From Bacteroidaceae bacterium (GTDB taxonomy: Bacteria > Bacteroidota > Bacteroidia > Bacteroidales > Bacteroidaceae): a DNA stretch of 64,000 nt. Below are positions 54,805 to 64,000 of the stretch, one piece after another. The translations under genes and the position numbers were made by a program. Position 1 is the first letter of the stretch; the number at the start of each line of letters is the position of its first letter. Location of the stretch: the NCBI GenBank assembly GCA_024398435.1, contig JAKSJD010000001.1, positions 62,001 to 126,000 on the forward strand. Reading direction: 5' to 3'. The notes beneath the pieces were generated by a model that was given only the letters and a program-made list of their open reading frames with translations, ran no database searches and had not been told where the DNA came from.

Positions 54805-54930
54805 AACATCGCGATGTTTGGGGCAAAAGAACGCGATGTTTTACCCTTCGAACCGCGATGTTTTACCCTTCGAACCGCGATGTTTTTTACCCACGAACAG
54901 CAATGTATATTTCAAGGAACAGCAATGACT
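54805..54930. repeat. five to six 21-25-bp degenerate tandem repeats
   Basis: Units start at 54805 (25 bp), 54830 (21 bp), 54851 (22 bp), 54873 (23 bp) and 54896 (22 bp), with a partial sixth. The core of units 2-4 is AACCGCGATGTTTTACCC; unit 5 becomes AACAGCAATG. Conservation is highest in the middle and decays toward the ends. Confidence 0.88.
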
Positions 54931-55175
54931 GACACTTCGCCAAAAATTATTTATCTGCCCACAGTGATGGTATATGTTAATTTTTACGTTACAAGAAGCT
55001 ATTATTTAATTAAATTTAACACTTACAAGAATCTAACATCCCGTACAAATATGCACCATTTTTCCACAATACACCACCATTCCGCAATAATTATTGTCAT
55101 ACTAACAATTCTTAAAAAATGTTAAAGTCGTTATTAAATGTGCTAAAATATGTTTATACATTATAAAAAAATTAG

Positions 55176-55183
55176 TAAATTTG
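55176..55183 (+). promoter_or_regulatory. -7 promoter element for the FAS1-SusCD operon
   Basis: TAAATTTG followed by CAGCG, 53 bp before the ATG at 55236; it fits TAnnTTTG. Confidence 0.7.
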
Positions 55184-55235
55184 CAGCGTTGACAACAAAA
55201 CAATTAATATATATATTAAAATTTTACTATCTTTT

Positions 55236-58148
55236 ATGAACAAACCAATCAATTCACTTGGACGCAAATGGCTAAGAGCCTTATGCGTTGTTTCCATTTG
55301 TTTGGGAGGCGCAGCATGTTCTGATGACTACTTCTGGGATGACGGAAACCCAGATTGGTTAGGCACCAGCATCTACGACTATCTGAACAAGCAAGGAAAC
55401 TACACCAACTTCGTCAAACTTATTGACGACCTTGACTACTCTGAAGTATTGGCAAAGACAGGTAGCAAAACCCTGTTCGTAGCCGACGACGAGGCCTTTG
55501 AGAAGTTCTACCAAGACAATCCTTGGGGAGTTAAGAACTACAATCAGCTGACACTGGCTCAGAAGAAGCTGTTGTTAAATTCAGCAATGATAAACAACGC
55601 CTACTTAGTTGAAATGATGTCAAGTACAGTTGGTCCAGAAAAGGGACAATGTCTCCGCCGTGAAACCGCACTCAGTGTTACCGACTCAGTGCCTTATTTC
55701 ACAGCCAACCAACTTCCTACATCTTACAATCCTGACGACAAGGATTACTGGGAGCGCTTCCGTGATCCTGAAAAGGGAGGTATTCACCTTGCACTCGATG
55801 CTACTGTTCCTATGATGACCCACTTCATCGCTGAACAGATGGGTATGAACAACATCAAGGACTCAGACTTCGAAATCATCATGGGCAAGTCAAGAGAAAA
55901 GTCAGATGCTTACATCTATGATTGCAAGATTATCGAGAAAGACATCACTTGCCAAAATGGTTACATCAACAAGTTGGACAAGGTTTTGGTAAATCCACAG
56001 AACATGGCAGAAGTTCTCCGCACAAACGGACGTACAAACCTCTTCAGCCACATGATCGAACGATTCTCTGCACCATTCTACAATGCAGACCTCACCTATC
56101 GCTACCAACTCCTTTACGGAAACGATGTTGACTCCGTATTCCAGAAGCGTTACTTCTCTAAGCACTCTCAGGGATATGCAGCTCTCAACAACGACCGCGG
56201 AACCAACCCACAGGGTGACCCTAACGGTTCTTCTGTACCTTACTACCTCAACTTCGACCCAGGATGGAACACATTCGTTTCTGACGACAAGTCGGCTAAG
56301 GAAGAAGACATGGGCGTAATCTTCGCTCCATCAGACAAGAAACTCTTCGAATACTTCTTTGCACCTGACGGTGGTGGTCGCTTCCTTCTCGAAGCTTACG
56401 CACCAGATCAGCTTGCACAAGTGAAGAGCATCGAAGACATCGATACTATCTATAAGGCTCTCGACCAGATTCCTCTTACTGTAATTCAGGCTTTGACCAA
56501 CAACTTGATGAAACCATCATTCATCAACGCAGTTCCAAGTAAGTTTGAAACAATCAAGGATGACGCTCAGGACCCAATGCTCGACGATACCCACCTTCCA
56601 TTCATCGAAGACGTTCTCATCGCAAACAATGGTATTATCTACCTCATGGACGAAGTTCTTACTCCTGCACGTTATGCTGCAGTTTCAGCTCCAGCATATG
56701 TCGGTACAGACATGCACATCTTCAATTATGCAATCAACCAGGACAACCTCGATATCCAGACAAACTTCTATGCTTACTTGCTCGCCATGAGTTCAAGATT
56801 CAGTTTCTTCGTACCAGGCGACGAAGGTTTCTGGTACATCGACCCTGTTTCATTTGCATTGGCAACAGACGAGACAAGAGCACTCTTCTTCGAATGGGAT
56901 GATGCTAAGCACAAGCCAAAGTGTACTGCATACGAATATATCTATGACTACACAACAGGCAGTGGAGAAATCGGTGAACCAATCGCATCATCATCAATTT
57001 CAGACAGCGAAATGCTCAACCGCCTTCGTGACATGCTCGAAACACACACAATCGTACACGAAGACAACACAGATGGCGAAAGCACATCAACTGGTTTAGA
57101 CGAAACAAAGACTGGTATCGAATGCGACAAGCACTTCTTCATTGCAAAGAACGGAGCTCCAGTTATCGTAACAGATGCAACAAAGCGCCAGAACGGAGCA
57201 AAGATTCAAGGTGGATGGCAATATGAAAGAGGAGAATACAGCACAGTTATCCGTTTCGACGATAAGACAAAAGAAACTAACGGTAACGGTAACGGTATGG
57301 CTTACGAACTCGACAAGCCACTCCAGCCAACAATCGAATCAGTTTACAGCGTAATGTATAACGATCAAGATGATTTCGGTGAATTCTTCAACCTCTGCCA
57401 GACAGACGTCGACGTCCTCAATGCACTCGGCATCACAACAACAGCAGAACAAAAGAAGTACACTGTATTCATCAACGATAATGGTCTCCCTTGCTACGAT
57501 CATGTAGATGGTTCAAAGGTAACATCCGCTACAAACGTGAAGTACTTCAACAACTACCGTTACACTGTTTACGTACCAACAAACGAAGCTGTCCTCGATG
57601 CAATTGACCGCGGTCTTCCTACATGGGAACAGCTGCGCGAAATGCTCTATCTTGATGAAGAAGACGAAACACTCGTTCCTGAATGGACTGAAGAAGAAGA
57701 AGATTCTATCCGTACACTTGGTATCGCAAAAGTAACTGCACTTATCAACTTCATCAAAAACCACTTCCAGGATAATTCAGTATTCGCTGATGATCCAGTA
57801 CTCGCACCAGCACAGTACGAAACTGCGACTCTCCAAGTCGACGAAGAAGGCAACCCAACAGTCTACTGCAAGGTTGAAGTCTCTTCAAAGGGCAACGGAA
57901 CTCTCTCAATCAAGGACGCAGCCGGTCATGTTCGCAACATTACCGAAAGCCACAACCTCCTCACTCGTGACTACACATTGAACAGCTCATCTAACCCAAC
58001 AGCTATCAGTGCATCCTCATTCGCTGTAGTACACGGAATCGACGGAGTTCTTGACTACAAGAAGCATACAAACAATCGTTATGATGCTGATTTCAAGAAC
58101 CAGGCTCAAGCAAAGAAGTATCTTAAGAAATATCGTATCACAGAATAG
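55236..58148 (+). CDS. fasciclin (FAS1) domain lipoprotein
   Basis: A 970-residue lipoprotein with a lipobox GAAC (Cys28) followed by SDDYFWDDGN. The first FAS1 domain has LGTSIYDYLNKQGNYTNFVK and SKTLFVADDEAFEKFY. Further FAS1-like segments recur, with ASSFAVVHGIDGVLDY near the end. FAS1 domains mediate adhesion or glycan binding. It heads an operon with SusC 11 bp downstream, then SusD and another FAS1 lipoprotein, so it probably acts at the cell surface as an accessory part of the uptake system. No glycoside hydrolase is in this operon. Confidence 0.88.
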   Translation: MNKPINSLGRKWLRALCVVSICLGGAACSDDYFWDDGNPDWLGTSIYDYLNKQGNYTNFVKLIDDLDYSEVLAKTGSKTLFVADDEAFEKFYQDNPWGVKNYNQLTLAQKKLLLNSAMINNAYLVEMMSSTVGPEKGQCLRRETALSVTDSVPYFTANQLPTSYNPDDKDYWERFRDPEKGGIHLALDATVPMMTHFIAEQMGMNNIKDSDFEIIMGKSREKSDAYIYDCKIIEKDITCQNGYINKLDKVLVNPQNMAEVLRTNGRTNLFSHMIERFSAPFYNADLTYRYQLLYGNDVDSVFQKRYFSKHSQGYAALNNDRGTNPQGDPNGSSVPYYLNFDPGWNTFVSDDKSAKEEDMGVIFAPSDKKLFEYFFAPDGGGRFLLEAYAPDQLAQVKSIEDIDTIYKALDQIPLTVIQALTNNLMKPSFINAVPSKFETIKDDAQDPMLDDTHLPFIEDVLIANNGIIYLMDEVLTPARYAAVSAPAYVGTDMHIFNYAINQDNLDIQTNFYAYLLAMSSRFSFFVPGDEGFWYIDPVSFALATDETRALFFEWDDAKHKPKCTAYEYIYDYTTGSGEIGEPIASSSISDSEMLNRLRDMLETHTIVHEDNTDGESTSTGLDETKTGIECDKHFFIAKNGAPVIVTDATKRQNGAKIQGGWQYERGEYSTVIRFDDKTKETNGNGNGMAYELDKPLQPTIESVYSVMYNDQDDFGEFFNLCQTDVDVLNALGITTTAEQKKYTVFINDNGLPCYDHVDGSKVTSATNVKYFNNYRYTVYVPTNEAVLDAIDRGLPTWEQLREMLYLDEEDETLVPEWTEEEEDSIRTLGIAKVTALINFIKNHFQDNSVFADDPVLAPAQYETATLQVDEEGNPTVYCKVEVSSKGNGTLSIKDAAGHVRNITESHNLLTRDYTLNSSSNPTAISASSFAVVHGIDGVLDYKKHTNNRYDADFKNQAQAKKYLKKYRITE

Positions 58149-58159
58149 AAAGAATGCAT

Positions 58160-61100
58160 ATGAATAAGATCAAGTTTATAATCACAAGCATTGCACTACT
58201 ATTCTGTTGTAGTGCTGCAATGGCTCAGCATAGAATCACAGGTCACGTATACAACACAGTTGACGGACCTGTCGTTATGGCCAACGTAGTCGAACTCGAT
58301 GCCAACAACCGTATCGTCAGCCACGCTGTTACAGATATGCAAGGAGATTTCTCAATGATGGTAAAGAGCGAAAAGGACTACATCTCTATTTCTTACATCG
58401 GATATGCAACCCACAAGGAACTTATCGGTAAGAAGACAAAGTTCAACATCAACATGCGTGACAACACCACAATCCAGGAAGTTGTCATCAAGGCAAAACC
58501 AATGACTCAAAGTGGTGGACTCACAATCCCTGTAAAGGAAATCTCAGTTGCAGCCCAGACAATGAACATGGACGATGTTGAAGGTCTTTCATTCTCTTCA
58601 GTTGATGAAGCACTTCAAGGTAAGATTGCCGGTCTCGATATCGTCATGAATTCAGGTAACCTCGGTGCAGGTTCAAGTATGCGTATCCGTGGTATCAGTT
58701 CAATCCACGGTGATGTTGAACCACTTATCGTTGTCGACGGTAACATCTTTGATATTCCAGACGATGTTAAGCATATCGACTTCGAGAACATGGACAACGA
58801 AGAACAGTTCGCTACCCTCCTTTCAGTCAACCCTGACGATATTCAGGAAATCAAGGTTTTGAAGGATGCCGGTGCAACTGCAATCTGGGGTTCGCGTGGT
58901 GCCAGTGGTGTTATTGAAATCACAACACGTCGTGGTGTCGCAGGTAAGACTCAGATCAACTTCTCTTACAAGTTCTCTGGCACATGGATGCCATCAGGAC
59001 TCAACATGCTCGATGGTGACGGCTACACAATGATGATGAAGGAAGCTTACTTCAACCCACAGCAAAGTGCTGTTACATCAAACATGGTTGAGCTCAACTA
59101 CGACAAGTCACGTCCAGTTTATTACAACAACTTCAACAAGAACACAGACTGGGTTGACGCAGTAAACAAGTTCGGACAGCGCCACAACTACTATGTAACA
59201 CTCAGTGGTGGTGGAGAAAAAGCACGTTTCCGTATTTCAGGTGGTTACGACCATGAAACTGGTACAATCATCAAGCAGACACTCGACCGTTTCTCTACTC
59301 GTATCGTACTCGACTACGATGTATCCGACCGAATCAGATTCTCTTCTAACTTCGCCCTCACATACACAGACAACCACAGAAACATTTCCGACCTTCTTGG
59401 TAAGGCATACAACGCAATGCCTAACATGTCAATCTATGAGTATGACGAATTTGGAAATCTTACAGGCGACTTCTACAAGATGCTTCCATCAGCACCAAGC
59501 GAAGGTGAAACTCCAGACGGATATTCTTCACGCTACTTGAGTGATATGGTAAGCAATGGCAACCCAATCGCTATTGGTCACCTCGGAAAGAGCAATCAGT
59601 CAACATATCGTATTACGCCTCAGTTCAACATCCGATACAAGCTCCTCGGTAAGAGCAACGACGAACACCGCCTCGACCTCGATGCCGACGTATTCCTTAA
59701 TATATATAATGAGTCAGACGAAACACACAATCCATCTGCTCTTTATACATCAAAATGGAGCCAGGGCGTAAACACAACATCAAGCCACGAAAGTAAGAGT
59801 CTTTCATTCACAAACCGTGAAAGTTTGGTATTCACTCCTCACTTCAACAATCCTGACTGGTTCGTAACAATGATGGGCCGCTACGAAATCTCAAGCAGCA
59901 GCAATTCAAACCAGCAAGTTGGTTATCAAGGAGTTCCAACCGGACTTGACTCTCCAATCGCAGAAGGCTACCTCACAACCTCAACTTCAGGTTCTGGCCG
60001 TAGCCACAACATGTCTCTCACAGGACAGATCCACACATCATACAAAGAACGTTACGTACTCGACTTCACAGTCCGCAGCGATGGTTCTTCATCATTCGGT
60101 AAGGGTCACAAGTGGGGAACATTCCCTGCTATCTCAGGACGTTGGAACGTAACCGACGAATCATGGTTCAAGCCTGTTACTAAGGTCATGAACATGCTCG
60201 GTATCCGTGCCAGCTGGGGTCTTTCTGGTAGCCGTCCAGGACAGAACGCACAGTACAACCGATATGCAGACTATGGCATCTACGGTGCAAATGGCTACAC
60301 AATCACAGCTATCAACCCATTGAACCTTCGTTTGACAGATATCCGTTGGGAGCTTGTAAACAAGTACAATATCGGTGCTAACCTCAGCTTCTTCGACAGT
60401 ATGCTCAACATGGACTTCAACTGGTACTACCACAAGACTTCCGACCTTGCTAACCATGGATATGGAATTCCAAGTTCAACAGGTTTCAGTTCTATCGATA
60501 CATACAACTATGGAGAACTTGAAAATGGTGGTTGGGAACTCTATGTAAACACTGGACGATTCCTCAAGAAAGGCAAGTTCTCAATGAAGGCATCAGCCAA
60601 CGTTTCACAGAACTTCAACAAAATCCTCGTAATGGATCCACTCGTACTCTCTAACCTCAATGGCGACTTCGGCAGACAGAACGGAGAATACCTCAAGCGT
60701 ATTCAGATTGGTAACTCACTCGGTTCATTCTACGGATTCCGCTTCAAGGGTATCTACCGTTACGATTATGAGCACAATGGCTACACAGAAGAATCAAAGG
60801 AAACATTCGGCGACAACACTGCAGCAGCTGCAGCAGCACGTGGAGAAAACTCAACATGCCCAGTAGCTCGCGACGCTGATGGCAACATCCTCTTCGACTC
60901 AAAGGGTAACCCACTCCACATGTATTTCGATTATGGAGGTACAAATTACGAATTCAAGGGCGGAGATGCCATCTACGAAGACATCAACCATGATGGTCAG
61001 ATCAACGAACTTGATATCATTTACCTCGGTAACTCTAACCCAACATGTTTCGGTGGTTTCAGCTTCGACTTCAACTATGGCGACTGGACACTTAAGTTGA

Positions 61101-61543
61101 GTTTCAACTATCGTCTCGGTCAGAAGGTTGGTAACATTGCACGTTTGAACAACGAATCAATGCGCAGCAACATCAACCAGAGCCAAGCAGTTGCATGGCG
61201 TTGGAGAAAGAACGGTGATATCACTGAAATTCCAAGAGCAATGAATTCAAGTGTCACTAACGGTACTTGCTACAATGCTCTCGGTAGCGACCGCTACGTT
61301 GAATCAGGAAACTTCCTTCGTTTACAGTACATTCAGTTCTCTTACAATTTCCCTCACAAGTGGGTTAAGCCTCTCGGCGTTAAGAGTTTGAGATTCTATG
61401 GTTCTGTTAACCAGATTCACTGTTTCACAAAGTACACAGGTATCGATCCTGAAGTAGGTTATGGTTCTTATGGCATTTCAAGCGATAATAACAAGACACC
61501 TCGCTCTAAGGAGTTCACTTTAACTTTAAATGTCGGATTCTAA
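58160..61543 (+). CDS. SusC/RagA family TonB-dependent outer membrane receptor
   Basis: An 1127-residue barrel protein from ATG 58160, which starts the signal peptide MNKIKFIITSIALLFCC; an in-frame ATG two codons earlier (58154) is possible. A CarboxypepD_reg domain (HRITGHVYNTVDGPVVMANV) is followed by the plug with MRIRGISSIHGDVEPLIVVD and the SusC signature GATAIWGSRGASGVIEITTR. The long barrel ends RSKEFTLTLNVGF. It would import a glycan or peptide across the outer membrane with energy from TonB. Its 3' end lies 13 bp before the chosen SusD start. Confidence 0.95.
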   Translation: MNKIKFIITSIALLFCCSAAMAQHRITGHVYNTVDGPVVMANVVELDANNRIVSHAVTDMQGDFSMMVKSEKDYISISYIGYATHKELIGKKTKFNINMRDNTTIQEVVIKAKPMTQSGGLTIPVKEISVAAQTMNMDDVEGLSFSSVDEALQGKIAGLDIVMNSGNLGAGSSMRIRGISSIHGDVEPLIVVDGNIFDIPDDVKHIDFENMDNEEQFATLLSVNPDDIQEIKVLKDAGATAIWGSRGASGVIEITTRRGVAGKTQINFSYKFSGTWMPSGLNMLDGDGYTMMMKEAYFNPQQSAVTSNMVELNYDKSRPVYYNNFNKNTDWVDAVNKFGQRHNYYVTLSGGGEKARFRISGGYDHETGTIIKQTLDRFSTRIVLDYDVSDRIRFSSNFALTYTDNHRNISDLLGKAYNAMPNMSIYEYDEFGNLTGDFYKMLPSAPSEGETPDGYSSRYLSDMVSNGNPIAIGHLGKSNQSTYRITPQFNIRYKLLGKSNDEHRLDLDADVFLNIYNESDETHNPSALYTSKWSQGVNTTSSHESKSLSFTNRESLVFTPHFNNPDWFVTMMGRYEISSSSNSNQQVGYQGVPTGLDSPIAEGYLTTSTSGSGRSHNMSLTGQIHTSYKERYVLDFTVRSDGSSSFGKGHKWGTFPAISGRWNVTDESWFKPVTKVMNMLGIRASWGLSGSRPGQNAQYNRYADYGIYGANGYTITAINPLNLRLTDIRWELVNKYNIGANLSFFDSMLNMDFNWYYHKTSDLANHGYGIPSSTGFSSIDTYNYGELENGGWELYVNTGRFLKKGKFSMKASANVSQNFNKILVMDPLVLSNLNGDFGRQNGEYLKRIQIGNSLGSFYGFRFKGIYRYDYEHNGYTEESKETFGDNTAAAAAARGENSTCPVARDADGNILFDSKGNPLHMYFDYGGTNYEFKGGDAIYEDINHDGQINELDIIYLGNSNPTCFGGFSFDFNYGDWTLKLSFNYRLGQKVGNIARLNNESMRSNINQSQAVAWRWRKNGDITEIPRAMNSSVTNGTCYNALGSDRYVESGNFLRLQYIQFSYNFPHKWVKPLGVKSLRFYGSVNQIHCFTKYTGIDPEVGYGSYGISSDNNKTPRSKEFTLTLNVGF

Positions 61544-61556
61544 TAACGAATATAAT

Positions 61557-63392
61557 ATGAAAAGAAATATAATTAAGCAATTAGCTTTCTGCGGATGCTT
61601 GGTATTGTCTTTTGTCTTTGCTGCCTGCGAAGACTACTTGACAATTCTGCCTACCAACCAGATTGTCGAAGAAGACTTCTGGCAAGACAGAAGAGACTTG
61701 GAGAACATGGTAGCATCTTGCTATAAGAGGCTCATAACGAGCGACATCATGACTAAGTATATCGTTTGCGGAGAAATGCGAGGCGACAACTTCTGCATGT
61801 CAAACGGTAATAACAACGAGGACACTGAAAACCTGATGAATGCCAACTTGCTTCCTTCAAGCAACACATTCGCATGGGAACCTTTGTACAATGAAATCAA
61901 CTATTGCAACAAGGTTTTGTCACATGGTTCCATTATCGTTGAAAGAGATGCAAGTTTCTCTGAAGGCGACTGGACACCTATTAAGGCTGAGATGATGACT
62001 CTTAGAGCATTCACTCATTTCTTGCTCGTTCGTTCTTGGGGAGAAATTCCTTACGTAACAATTGACTATAACAACAATAGCCAGAATTTTGCAATTCGTC
62101 AGTCAACTCAGCAAGCTGTACTTGACAGTATCATCATGGACCTTGAATATGCGAAGGAATATGCGATGAACGATTACGGCAAAACTGTTTGGAACAAGGG
62201 ACGTATTACAAAGAACGCTGTTTATGCACTCTTGGCCGACGTATATCTTTGGAGAGCCAGCAAGAACACTTCACCTGACTCTATCGCAAAGTATGGAAAT
62301 CAGTATCTTGAAGACTATCAAAAGTGTATTGATTGCTGCGATTGGATTATCAACGACCTTCTCGAGGAACGCGTAGAGAGCCTTAACAAAAACGGCAAGG
62401 TTCTTGGTGGTGTTAAGATTGAAGATCTCAATATTGAAGACTTGCTCATCCCTAATGAAGAGCAACTTGACAACAAGTTCACTACTTCAGTAGGTGCACA
62501 CAAAGCTATCTTTGGTACTGGAAACTCAAACGAAAGTATCTTCGAACTCCAATTTGACGGAACCAACAATGCTAACTCTACAGTAACAAGCTATTATGCA
62601 GGTCTTTCCGATGAAGGAACTGGTTCACTTGCTTGTACAGAGAACATGTTCAACTCAATCGACCTTAATCCAAACGTATTTGTCCCAACATGCGTATTCA
62701 CAAAGACAGACTACCGCAGATGGGAGACACTCAAATACATCAAGGCTGACCAAACAGAATATCCATGTGGAAAGTTCTGTGCTTCATCTATCACACAGTA
62801 TAATGGTAGCACTTCATCTTCCGCTTTCACAGATAACTCTGCGTCAAACTTCCACGTGACTAACACTGTTAGATCATCTCCTTGTGCAGCAAACTGGATT
62901 GTATATCGTCTAAGCGACATCTTCCTTATGAAGGCAGAAGCACTTGGTCAGCTTGCAGAAAGTGAAGATTCATTATTTGAAGCATTCACACTTTGCCGTC
63001 ATATTTTCAAGCGCTCAAACCCTTACGCTTATGCATCAAGCAATAAGACTGCAAAGGACGACTCACTTCATTTCGACGTATTCAACAGCAAGGAAGGTAT
63101 TGAATATCTCGTTATGGCTGAAAGACAGAGAGAGTTCGTAGGAGAAGGCAAGCGTTGGTTCGACCTCGTACGCTACGCACAGCGCCATGGTTCAACACAA
63201 CAAATGCTCCGAAACTTCCTCGGACGTAAGTATAGCGAAAACCGCAATGCAATATTTGCGAAGATGAACGAAATGTCTTCATTGTTCTTCCCTGTTCAGG
63301 AAAAGGAAATGAAGATTAACAAGGATCTCCACCAGAACCCTGTATGGACAGAAGACGAATCTTTGAAGCGTTCTGACGAAGTAGAAAAATAA
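61557..63392 (+). CDS. RagB/SusD family nutrient-binding lipoprotein
   Basis: A 611-residue surface lipoprotein from ATG 61557; an in-frame ATG at 61530 overlaps SusC and lies ahead of the signal peptide. The lipobox is FAAC (Cys24), followed by EDYLTILPTNQIVEEDFWQD, typical of SusD. TPR-like helices follow (KAEMMTLRAFTHFLLVRSWG), and the C-terminal part has MAERQREFVGEGKRWFDLVR. It forms the lid of the SusC transporter and binds the ligand. It is coupled with SusC. Confidence 0.95.
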   Translation: MKRNIIKQLAFCGCLVLSFVFAACEDYLTILPTNQIVEEDFWQDRRDLENMVASCYKRLITSDIMTKYIVCGEMRGDNFCMSNGNNNEDTENLMNANLLPSSNTFAWEPLYNEINYCNKVLSHGSIIVERDASFSEGDWTPIKAEMMTLRAFTHFLLVRSWGEIPYVTIDYNNNSQNFAIRQSTQQAVLDSIIMDLEYAKEYAMNDYGKTVWNKGRITKNAVYALLADVYLWRASKNTSPDSIAKYGNQYLEDYQKCIDCCDWIINDLLEERVESLNKNGKVLGGVKIEDLNIEDLLIPNEEQLDNKFTTSVGAHKAIFGTGNSNESIFELQFDGTNNANSTVTSYYAGLSDEGTGSLACTENMFNSIDLNPNVFVPTCVFTKTDYRRWETLKYIKADQTEYPCGKFCASSITQYNGSTSSSAFTDNSASNFHVTNTVRSSPCAANWIVYRLSDIFLMKAEALGQLAESEDSLFEAFTLCRHIFKRSNPYAYASSNKTAKDDSLHFDVFNSKEGIEYLVMAERQREFVGEGKRWFDLVRYAQRHGSTQQMLRNFLGRKYSENRNAIFAKMNEMSSLFFPVQEKEMKINKDLHQNPVWTEDESLKRSDEVEK

Positions 63393-63441
63393 ACTCAAAC
63401 AGTCGCTATATATATTATTATATTAATAAGGTGTAACCGAC

Positions 63442-63480
63442 GATGGGTCTCAAATTGACCCAATCAAAATGAGGCCCATC
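63442..63480 (+). promoter_or_regulatory. intercistronic stem-loop between SusD and the second FAS1 gene
   Basis: An 11-bp stem pairs 63442-63452 (GATGGGTCTCA) with 63470-63480 (one G-U), with a 17-nt loop. No T run follows, so it is not a standard terminator. It ends directly against an in-frame ATG at 63481 and 27 bp before the chosen start. Confidence 0.6.
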
Positions 63481-63507
63481 ATGGAACACTTCAAAACAGA
63501 CAATAAT

Positions 63508-64000
63508 ATGAATATAAAAAATAACAAATGGTTAGGGAGAGTACTGGCAATATCAGTTGTTGCTCTTGGAATGACTGCTTGCTCTGACGATCATTTCGAA
63601 ATTGACCCAGAAGTGGCAGGAAGAGCTACTTTGTGGGAAAATATTCAGAGTAACCCTGAACTCTCCGAATTTGCTGACATTCTCGCAAATGCCACTTATT
63701 CAAAAAACGAGAACAATGCCACTGTTCAAACTTATGCTGACCTGTTCAATACAGAGCAGACATTCACTGTTTGGGCTCCTAAGAACGGAAGTTTCGACTA
63801 CAACTACTACAAAGAGTTGTTGAACGACAAGACACAAGCTGGTAACTATAAAGTTGAAAAAGAGTTGATTCGCAACAACATGACACGATTCACTCACCTT
63901 CTCAACGGAAACGACAGCACATTGCTCGACCTCTTCAATAGCAAGACAGCTTGGTTCGATTGCAGTAAAGGCACATTTGGCAACAAGAAGATCGTCAAGT
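63508..64000 (+). CDS. fasciclin (FAS1) domain lipoprotein, partial
   Basis: The frame is open from ATG 63508 to the right edge (164 residues seen). The lipobox is MTAC (Cys25), followed by SDDHFEIDPEVAGRATLWEN and the FAS1 patterns NPELSEFADILANATYSKN, TFTVWAPKNGSFDYNYY and NMTRFTHLLNG. In-frame ATGs exist at 63481 and slightly earlier, but 63508 is nearest the signal peptide. It is the fourth gene of the FAS1-SusC-SusD operon and resembles the first gene in type, though not closely in sequence. Confidence 0.85.
   Translation, partial: MNIKNNKWLGRVLAISVVALGMTACSDDHFEIDPEVAGRATLWENIQSNPELSEFADILANATYSKNENNATVQTYADLFNTEQTFTVWAPKNGSFDYNYYKELLNDKTQAGNYKVEKELIRNNMTRFTHLLNGNDSTLLDLFNSKTAWFDCSKGTFGNKKIVK

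Larger units (their letters stand above)
54355..55235. other. 881-bp gap with two tandem-repeat families
   Basis: No credible gene was seen. It holds a GTGACAGG-based repeat region (54622-54720), a CGCGATG-based block (54805-54930), a long A/T-rich stretch and a promoter at 55176-55183. An ORF of 103 codons from 54814 is made of the repeats and is not convincing. Confidence 0.7.

Noticed and set aside
54814..55125. 103-codon ORF
   Set aside because: Its first third is made of the 22-bp repeats and the rest is A/T-rich; no domain or start signal is visible.

Overview
The window reads as a chromosomal segment of a Bacteroidales bacterium, most likely Prevotellaceae. The evidence is a type IX secretion (T9SS) gene pair (porU, porV), a SusC/SusD pair, an lpxC-fabZ fusion gene, several lipoproteins, and many promoters with the Bacteroidetes -7 element TAnnTTTG (usually TATCTTTG). 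Start sites lack strong Shine-Dalgarno sequences. I saw no tRNA, rRNA, transposase, phage gene or CRISPR array. Most of the window is ordinary core genome with long noncoding gaps; the species call is an inference.

Layout. 1-7.9 kb: the end of dxr, rseP, an FAH-family hydrolase, porU, porV and ispF on the + strand, closed by a terminator. 8-15.7 kb: an HU-like protein with an extended C-terminus, menA, a MORN-repeat exported protein, a large outer-membrane barrel protein, a small gene broken at a G9 tract, a bile-acid/sodium-type symporter and a lipoprotein. 15.8-21.6 kb: an M3 peptidase, rsmD, an anchored hypothetical protein, a RecD-like helicase and an AraC regulator divergent from a GH29 fucosidase (21.9-24.3 kb). 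24.4-34.4 kb: two overlapping GT2 glycosyltransferases, alaS, and a - strand run of a queuosine-precursor transporter, malQ and a DPP IV-like peptidase.

34.4-40.9 kb: a 1.5 kb gap without a convincing gene, holding a repeat element, a tandem-repeat block and a promoter-to-terminator unit without a convincing ORF (candidate ncRNA). It is followed by a GT2-DUF4922 fusion, a SpoIID/LytB-like protein without a signal peptide, and AmpG, which together suggest a muropeptide recycling cassette. 41-47.8 kb: two lipoproteins, a small heat-shock protein, and the - strand lpxD, lpxC-fabZ, lpxA, pRiA4b-ORF3-like gene, miaA cluster. 48.5-54.4 kb: two related GH128-type enzymes with T9SS sorting tails, plausible cargo of the PorU/PorV machinery at the left end. 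55.2-64 kb: a FAS1 lipoprotein, SusC, SusD and a second FAS1 lipoprotein that runs off the window.

The most unusual signal is outside the genes. At least six intergenic places carry blocks of 2-6 degenerate tandem units of 21-22 bp. Each block has its own unit sequence but the period, about two helical turns, is the same. Other leads are the muropeptide cassette with a signal-less SpoIID protein, the ~690-nt noncoding transcription unit at 35.0-35.7 kb, a 45-bp perfect inverted repeat flanking 24.3-34.6 kb, and the gene interrupted at a G9 tract.
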